Assembly (NCBI GenBank): GCA_021107975.1
Contig: JAIORT010000573.1
Location: 1-12,758 of the forward strand
DNA length: 12,758 nt
Source: Bacteroidales bacterium
GTDB taxonomy: Bacteria; Bacteroidota; Bacteroidia; Bacteroidales; JAADJA01
Direction of reading: 5' to 3'
The position numbers and the translations under genes were made by a program. Shown here in pieces: positions 8,293 to 12,758 of this stretch. Each line of letters begins with the position of its first letter. Position 1 is the stretch's first letter. A model generated the notes under the pieces. The model did not search any database. It worked only from the letters and a program-made list of their open reading frames with translations, and was not told where the DNA came from.

Positions 8293-9021
8293 ATGCTCCA
8301 CAAAACCCGTGGCATAGTTTTTAATCAGATTAAATATTCCGAAACAAGTGTTATTGCAAAAATTTATACTGAACTTTTCGGACTGCAATCTTATTTGATC
8401 AGGGGTGTAAGAAATAAAAAATCGAAGATCAAACCAGCATTATTACAGCACCTTTCTCTTGTTGACCTTGTTGTTTATCACAAAGAAATAAAAAGTATTC
8501 AGCACATTAAAGAAATTAAAATTGCCTGCCAGTTCATCTCGATACCTTTCGACATAAAAAAAATTGCAATTGTAATTTTTCTTAATGAAATCCTTTATAA
8601 ATCGATAAAGGAAGAGGAAGCAAACACCGAACTTTTTAATTTTTTATTTAATTCCATTCAGATACTGGACTTAAAAAAAAACAGGGTTTCAAACTTTCAT
8701 CTGCTATTCCTTATTCAGTTAACCAAATTTCTGGGTTTTTTCCCAAAAGGTAATTTCTCAAATAAAAATGTAACATTCGACTTACAGGAAGGAGTTTTTA
8801 TCAAATCTGAAATCTCAACAGAATATTTAATCGGCATGCCTTTTAGTAAATACTTGTTCGATTTGACAAATTCCTCGTTTGAGGATTTAGGATCTTTATT
8901 AATACTGCCAAAATATCGCAATGAGCTTTTAAATACAATCCTGAAATATTACCGGCTGCACCTGCCGGGTTTCGGTTCGATCAAATCGTATCAGGTTCTT
9001 CAAACAGTTTTTAATGAGTAA
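8293..9021 (+). CDS. recO: DNA repair protein RecO
   Basis: RecO works with RecR (and RecF) to load RecA onto SSB-coated single-stranded DNA in gap repair and recombination. The 242-residue length is normal. The N-terminal OB-fold (about 1-80) has the typical opening TRGIVFNQIKYSETSVIAKI, then FGLQSYLIRGVRNKKSK, where basic residues would contact DNA. The rest is the helical C-terminal domain. No CxxC pairs are present, so the zinc site of some RecO proteins is absent, as in E. coli RecO. The ATG follows the porZ stop with no intervening base (TAAATG), which implies translational coupling or reinitiation. The 3' end lies 38 bases before the next gene. The call rests on N-terminal motifs, length and fold pattern; the C-terminal half is weakly conserved, as usual for RecO. 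Confidence 0.94.
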   Translation: MLHKTRGIVFNQIKYSETSVIAKIYTELFGLQSYLIRGVRNKKSKIKPALLQHLSLVDLVVYHKEIKSIQHIKEIKIACQFISIPFDIKKIAIVIFLNEILYKSIKEEEANTELFNFLFNSIQILDLKKNRVSNFHLLFLIQLTKFLGFFPKGNFSNKNVTFDLQEGVFIKSEISTEYLIGMPFSKYLFDLTNSSFEDLGSLLILPKYRNELLNTILKYYRLHLPGFGSIKSYQVLQTVFNE

Positions 9022-9059
9022 TTTACATTTTCAGTATTTTAGCCATTTAATTGTTAAAA

Positions 9060-11282
9060 ATGATTCAAAGTCAGTCATTATTTTACCGTAACATCAAATT
9101 ATTTTATCCTTTTGCCCTGCTGTTGCTTCTTTCCATTTTGGGTTACTGGCAGGTAGCTTTATTGCAACATCCGCTTAAATGGGACCTAATTGACCAGGCA
9201 TATCCATGGAAATACTTTATAGGTGAGTGCCTGCAAAATCATCTACTTCCATTGTGGAACCCATACCAGCACTGCGGTTATCCCATTAACGCCGACCCAC
9301 AAAGTTCGGTATGGTACCCGGTAGTGTGGATTATCGGATATTTTTGGGGATACAATATTTATACGCTTTCCTTCGATTTTATCCTGCATATCTTTCTTGC
9401 CGGTGTTGGAATGTTTTTGCTTGGTAAAAAGCTGGGGTTCAGCCAAAGTGTTTCATTACTGATGGGCATTGGTTATATGTTCAGTGGATTTTTTGTCGGT
9501 AACGCCCAGCACTTTATGTGGATTATAAGTGGCACGTGGCTACCTTTTATTATAGGAGCTTATATCAACTTGTACAATAAGAGAAAAATACGACAGGTGG
9601 TTATTTTCAGTCTTTTTATGTTTATGATCGTTACAGGTGGTTATCCGGCGTTTACTATGATTTTACTTTATCTTCTAATTATTCTTTTCATCTTCTTTTC
9701 GGTTGAAATCATTAAATATGAAAACCTGAGATCTTATCTGATTTTTATCAGGTTAAATGCTATTGCCCTTGTATTATCCATACTCAATACTTCGGTAATG
9801 CTTATTTCCATATATAAATTGTTACCATATATTTTACGAGCTAATGGAATACAACTCATTCAAGCACTAAGCTATCCGCTTTCACCGAAAAGCCTTATCT
9901 CATTTCTTTTACCGTATGGTGCATTAAATTACGACATGTCAGCATTCGACACTGACCTGTCAATGACTAACATTTATTTTGGATTGCTACTAACGATTTT
10001 CTTTATATTAGGATTATTTATTAAAAAACCGATTATAATAAAAATATTTCTATACTGGGGAATCTTTATGCTTATAGCGGCAGTTGGCAAATACCTGCCT
10101 GTACGGGAATTTTTGTATCATTACCTTCCTTTATTTAATTTTTTTAGATTTCCCAGCCTGCTCAGGATTTTTGTCATTATCAGTTTTATTATTGTTAGTG
10201 GTTTTGCACTAAATAGTTATTTTGAAAATAAAATCCGTACAACAAAACTGTTAAGATATTCTATTGCAAGCATCGTTATTATACTCGTTACTATTGTGGC
10301 GATAAATATTCATGGAAAATTTCTTCATCTCGGCGGATATATTTCAGATGGAGGAATATTTACTTTTTCTAAAACCTCTACTCTTCCACAACAAATTTTT
10401 TTCCAGGGAATAATTCAATTCGTTTTCTTACTGATTATCGCTTTCCTGCTTTTGAAAATAAAAAATAAAATAAAACTGTTTAAGCTGCTTATCCTTGTAT
10501 CTGTAATTGATCTTTTACTTGCGTTGCAGCTTAATGCTCCTTATTCAGTTTATTACGAACAAAATACTCAGAAATCGATACTTGAATTTACTAATCAACT
10601 CCCCAAAGATTTTCCATTACCATCAAATAAACAGATAATAGAGAATTATGACAGATCTTCCCTTTCTTTTGGTCCGTTATGGAAAAACCTGAATATTTTT
10701 CATAAACAAATTGCCTATGATGGCTCTAATCCGATTAAATTAATAAATTATCAATACTTAAATGATTCACTTCCCTGCCTGTTTTCGGCAACTATTAAAA
10801 ATCAGCCTGTTTTTTTTGCAAAAAATATTATTGTTAACGATTCTATAAAAAATTATTTAAAAGAGAATGCTTTTACACCCGACAATGTGTTTCTTAATAG
10901 AGATGATTTTAATAAAGTTAAATTACAATATCAAAATCAGAGCAAAGAAGATTCAGTTTGGTTTTTGAGTTTTTCTCCAACAAAAATAATCTTAAAAACT
11001 CATTGTTACAGTAATCGGCTTTTAACTTTTATACAAAATAATTATTACGGATGGGAAGCCAGTATTAATGATAAGAAAGTTCCTGTTTATACAGCCAATC
11101 TCAGTTTTATAGCAGTGGAGGTACCCGCAGGAATCTGTATGGTTACATTAGAATACAAGCCGAAACTTATCATTGCAGGATTTTATGTTTCTTTAATTTC
11201 GTTAACAATTAGTTTGCTTGTTTTAATTATTCAGACTATCAGGAAACACTCACATTTTTTCCTGAATCAAAAGTTTTATTGA
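9060..11282 (+). CDS. YfhO-family polytopic membrane protein (GT-C-like)
   Basis: This is a 740-residue inner-membrane protein of the YfhO family, which resembles GT-C glycosyltransferases that use lipid-linked sugars. A Bacillus member is implicated in lipoteichoic acid glycosylation; no substrate is known in Bacteroidota. By eye there are about a dozen membrane segments, the first at about 14-34. The first outer loop has the family pattern DLIDQAYPW (42-50) and PLWNPYQHCGYP (64-75), with acidic residues Asp42 and Asp45 where GT-C enzymes hold catalytic acids. Near the C-terminus a soluble beta region has YYGWEA (662-667) and VEVPAG, followed by a last membrane helix (about 703-725) and a basic tail. 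An in-frame TAA ends at 9050. The first possible start is TTG 9051; I prefer ATG 9060 because it is a standard start only three codons later. The gene is probably cotranscribed with porZ and recO, so a role in surface glycan or LPS modification is conceivable but unproven. Confidence 0.88.
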   Translation: MIQSQSLFYRNIKLFYPFALLLLLSILGYWQVALLQHPLKWDLIDQAYPWKYFIGECLQNHLLPLWNPYQHCGYPINADPQSSVWYPVVWIIGYFWGYNIYTLSFDFILHIFLAGVGMFLLGKKLGFSQSVSLLMGIGYMFSGFFVGNAQHFMWIISGTWLPFIIGAYINLYNKRKIRQVVIFSLFMFMIVTGGYPAFTMILLYLLIILFIFFSVEIIKYENLRSYLIFIRLNAIALVLSILNTSVMLISIYKLLPYILRANGIQLIQALSYPLSPKSLISFLLPYGALNYDMSAFDTDLSMTNIYFGLLLTIFFILGLFIKKPIIIKIFLYWGIFMLIAAVGKYLPVREFLYHYLPLFNFFRFPSLLRIFVIISFIIVSGFALNSYFENKIRTTKLLRYSIASIVIILVTIVAINIHGKFLHLGGYISDGGIFTFSKTSTLPQQIFFQGIIQFVFLLIIAFLLLKIKNKIKLFKLLILVSVIDLLLALQLNAPYSVYYEQNTQKSILEFTNQLPKDFPLPSNKQIIENYDRSSLSFGPLWKNLNIFHKQIAYDGSNPIKLINYQYLNDSLPCLFSATIKNQPVFFAKNIIVNDSIKNYLKENAFTPDNVFLNRDDFNKVKLQYQNQSKEDSVWFLSFSPTKIILKTHCYSNRLLTFIQNNYYGWEASINDKKVPVYTANLSFIAVEVPAGICMVTLEYKPKLIIAGFYVSLISLTISLLVLIIQTIRKHSHFFLNQKFY

Positions 11283-11983
11283 TCTAACTCAACCCCGAAT
11301 ACTTTTTCAAATGATTTCTTCAAATATTCTTTAACTTCAGGTATTTCAACCTCTCGGTTTAATTCCTTCCGAAGGGATGTAACTCCTTTATCAATAAAAC
11401 CACATGGATTTATATAATTATAATAATCGAGGTTTGTATTTACATTAAAAGCAAAACCGTGCATAGTAACAAATCTGCTCGATTTAACACCAATGGCACA
11501 AATTTTCCTGGCTTTTTTATTATCCTCAGGGTCAAGCCAAACACCCGCAGCACCTTTAAATCTGCCTGCCTTAATAGAATATTTTTTTAGAGTTTGGATG
11601 ATTACTTCTTCAAGGTTGTGAATATAATTCTTTAGTCCTATGTCATAATTTTCCAGGTCAATAACAGGATAACCGACAATTTGCCCGGGACCATGATAAG
11701 TAATATCACCTCCGCGGTCAATCTTGTAAAACTCAGCGCCTTTTTCTTTTAATAATTTGTGATTTATCAGTAAATTACTTTCGGAACCACTTTTCCCAAG
11801 CGTGTAAACATGAGGATGTTCACAGAATAACAGGTAATCATAATTAACTCTCTGCTCACAAACAGGAAGTTCCCTGTTGTTTTTTTTTATTTCCAGAATC
11901 TGATTGAATAAATCTTTCTGATAATCCCATGCTTCTTTAAAGCCGATCAACCCTAAATCCTTATAAACTATCTTGTGCTTCAT
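11276..11983 (-). CDS. lipB: Lipoyl(octanoyl) transferase LipB
   Basis: LipB moves an octanoyl group from octanoyl-ACP to a lysine of lipoyl domains (pyruvate and 2-oxoglutarate dehydrogenases, glycine cleavage H protein); LipA then inserts sulfur. It is cytoplasmic. The 235-residue length is normal. Key sites are present: RGGDITYHGPGQ at 90-101, the catalytic lysine Lys160 in KICAIGVK, the TMHGFAFNV stretch at 173-181, and the catalytic cysteine Cys194 in NPCGFIDKGVTSL. The start is the first Met of the conserved region; no Shine-Dalgarno is evident. The gene faces the YfhO-family gene and the two stop regions overlap by 7 bases. No lipA lies in the window. Upstream, exact minus-strand -7 matches sit about 125 and 160 bases away (12108-12115 and 12144-12151), which would give a long leader crossing the direct repeats. 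Confidence 0.97.
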   Translation of the reverse strand: MKHKIVYKDLGLIGFKEAWDYQKDLFNQILEIKKNNRELPVCEQRVNYDYLLFCEHPHVYTLGKSGSESNLLINHKLLKEKGAEFYKIDRGGDITYHGPGQIVGYPVIDLENYDIGLKNYIHNLEEVIIQTLKKYSIKAGRFKGAAGVWLDPEDNKKARKICAIGVKSSRFVTMHGFAFNVNTNLDYYNYINPCGFIDKGVTSLRKELNREVEIPEVKEYLKKSFEKVFGVELDQ

Positions 11984-12000
11984 TTATAATATGTTATTTA

Positions 12001-12063
12001 CTTCGTGTTATTCGTAGCTATCTGCTTCGCGTCATTTATTGACACTTGTTGTTATTCATAGTC
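12001..12063. repeat. Three imperfect direct repeats of about 19 bases
   Basis: Three related copies start at 12001, 12025 and 12045, with periods of 24 and 20 bases. Copy 1 is CTTCGTGTTATTCGTAGCT, copy 2 CTTCGCGTCATTTATTGAC, copy 3 CTTGTTGTTATTCATAGTC. Copies 1 and 3 agree at 14 of 19 positions; copies 1 and 2 at about 12. The stretch is richer in G and C than the surrounding spacer. It has no coding potential I can support. It lies in the lipB upstream region and could be a decayed tandem repeat or a set of protein-binding sites. Confidence 0.4.
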
Positions 12064-12094
12064 TTTACTAGCTTTTGGATTCAAGCTTATATTA

Positions 12095-12121
12095 AAATAC
12101 TAAAATACAAAATTAGTATTT
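12095..12121. repeat. 9-bp inverted repeat in the lipB/C10-protease spacer
   Basis: AAATACTAA (12095-12103) is perfectly complementary to TTAGTATTT (12113-12121) across a 9-base gap. Each arm has only one C or G, so an RNA hairpin would be weak; a DNA-binding site is equally possible. The second arm overlaps a minus-strand -7 match (TAATTTTG, 12115 to 12108). It lacks the GC-rich stem and U-run of an intrinsic terminator. Confidence 0.35.
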
Positions 12122-12135
12122 AATGGCTTTTTAAA

Positions 12136-12151
12136 TATTTTTGCAAACATA
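12136..12151. promoter_or_regulatory. Overlapping opposed -7 boxes forming a dyad
   Basis: TATTTTTG on the plus strand (12136-12143) and TATGTTTG on the minus strand (12151 to 12144) both match TAnnTTTG exactly and abut at the perfect palindrome TTTGCAAA (12140-12147). Together they make a 16-bp dyad with one mismatched pair. The plus box would serve the C10 protease gene and the minus box lipB. No -33 TTTG is at the right distance for either, so this may instead be an operator-like site. Confidence 0.3.
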
Positions 12152-12179
12152 CGATTCATTAAATAAACACTTATTTTGT

Positions 12180-12187
12180 TATTTTTG
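12180..12187 (+). promoter_or_regulatory. Candidate -7 promoter element for the C10 protease gene
   Basis: TATTTTTG matches TAnnTTTG exactly and would start transcription near 12193, giving a leader of about 40 bases before the ATG at 12236. No TTTG lies 19-21 bases upstream, and the surrounding DNA is very T-rich, so a chance match is possible. Confidence 0.35.
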
Positions 12188-12235
12188 TAGAAATCATAAT
12201 AAATATTTTTATTTATAACACTTAAATATAATACC

Positions 12236-12758
12236 ATGACTAAAAAAATTTTACACACAGCTTTATTTTTATTATTCTTAAATTCAATAGTTTTTGCCGG
12301 AGAAGTTTCCGTTGACAAGGCAAGAGACATAGCGAAAAATTTATACTTTGAGAGAGCCTGTCAATTTTCGGATGTGAAATACGAAAAAATAATTTTTTCG
12401 GATGAATTGATTATTAAAAAAAACCAAACTCTTCTTTTCTATGTTTTCAATTTACAGGATAATAAGGGCTTTGTGATAGTATCAGCCGAAAATAATGTAT
12501 ATCCGATACTTGGTTATTCATTTGAGAGTAATTATTCAGAAGAGGATCAACCTCCTGCATTCATTGATTGGTTTGAAAATTATAAGGATCAGATTATTTA
12601 TGTTAAAAAGAATAAATTAAAGAGCACGCCTGAAATTAAATCACAATGGGAGAAATATAGCACCAAACCGGAAAAATCCACAAAAAATTATGTAGAGCCA
12701 TTAATACAGACAGCCTGGGACCAGGATTGTTATTATAATGAACAATGCCCGGTTGATT
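12236..12758 (+). CDS. C10 family (streptopain/SpeB-like) cysteine protease, 5' part only
   Basis: Translating from ATG 12236 gives 174 open codons that run off the window end. Residues 1 to about 21 are a signal peptide (KK, hydrophobic core, IVFA). Residues about 24-130 resemble the SpeB inhibitory propeptide: GFVIVSAENNVYPILGYS (78-95) parallels the GFVIVSGDKRSPEILGYS of streptopain, followed by a FIDWFENYKDQI helix. After a basic linker comes PLIQTAWDQDCYYNEQCP, the usual entry to the mature C10 protease. In this family the GCVATAMAQ motif with the catalytic cysteine follows shortly after, so it should lie just outside the window, as should any C-terminal T9SS sorting domain. No Shine-Dalgarno precedes the start, which is A/T-rich. 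The family includes secreted bacterial proteases made as zymogens. Family assignment is strong; activity and secretion route cannot be judged here. Confidence 0.87.
   Translation, partial: MTKKILHTALFLLFLNSIVFAGEVSVDKARDIAKNLYFERACQFSDVKYEKIIFSDELIIKKNQTLLFYVFNLQDNKGFVIVSAENNVYPILGYSFESNYSEEDQPPAFIDWFENYKDQIIYVKKNKLKSTPEIKSQWEKYSTKPEKSTKNYVEPLIQTAWDQDCYYNEQCPVD

Noticed and set aside
12100..12330. 76-codon minus-strand frame spanning the spacer and the start of the C10 protease gene
   Set aside because: It overlaps the signal peptide region of a well-supported gene on the other strand, and its translation is a low-complexity AT-rich product.
1..12758. CRISPR arrays, insertion sequences, tRNA or rRNA genes
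   Set aside because: No regularly spaced identical repeats, transposase motifs, terminal inverted repeats or cloverleaf-like sequences were seen on either strand.

Overview
This window is AT-rich (roughly two thirds A+T by eye) and comes from a member of the Bacteroidota. Four things point there. IspG is the long form with an internal insertion. Two secreted proteins end in type IX secretion system (T9SS) sorting domains of the YPNP type, and a PorZ-like T9SS component is encoded. Candidate promoters match the Bacteroidota -7 element TAnnTTTG. Start codons have no obvious Shine-Dalgarno sequence, which is also usual in this phylum. The presence of PorZ suggests a Bacteroidales-like lineage, but I cannot name a genus.

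Layout. From 113 to 1561 on the minus strand is a secreted T9SS cargo protein of unknown function. A 110-base divergent spacer with several candidate promoter boxes and a palindrome separates it from a plus-strand run. That run begins with ispG (isoprenoid synthesis), followed 10 bases later by a secreted CotH-type kinase-fold protein with lamin-tail and T9SS sorting domains. After a 104-base gap come porZ, recO and a YfhO-family membrane protein, tightly packed and probably one operon: porZ and recO abut with no spacer, and the third gene follows 38 bases later. The minus-strand lipB (octanoyltransferase) converges on the YfhO-family gene and overlaps its 3' end by 7 bases. A 252-base divergent spacer holds imperfect direct repeats, an inverted repeat and promoter-like boxes. 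The last feature is the 5' part of a C10 (streptopain-like) cysteine protease, cut off by the window edge just before its expected catalytic cysteine.

How the genes fit together. Core housekeeping genes (ispG, recO, lipB) are interleaved with cell-surface genes. The surface genes share a theme: PorZ belongs to the outer-membrane attachment complex that processes T9SS cargo, and two neighbours carry the sorting signal that complex recognises. The C10 protease is a family often exported this way, but its C-terminus is outside the window. No mobile element, CRISPR array, tRNA or rRNA was seen. I found no clearly new multi-gene system. The least-explained items are the secreted CotH-type protein downstream of ispG, the 482-residue unknown cargo protein, and the dyad and palindrome structures in the two divergent spacers.
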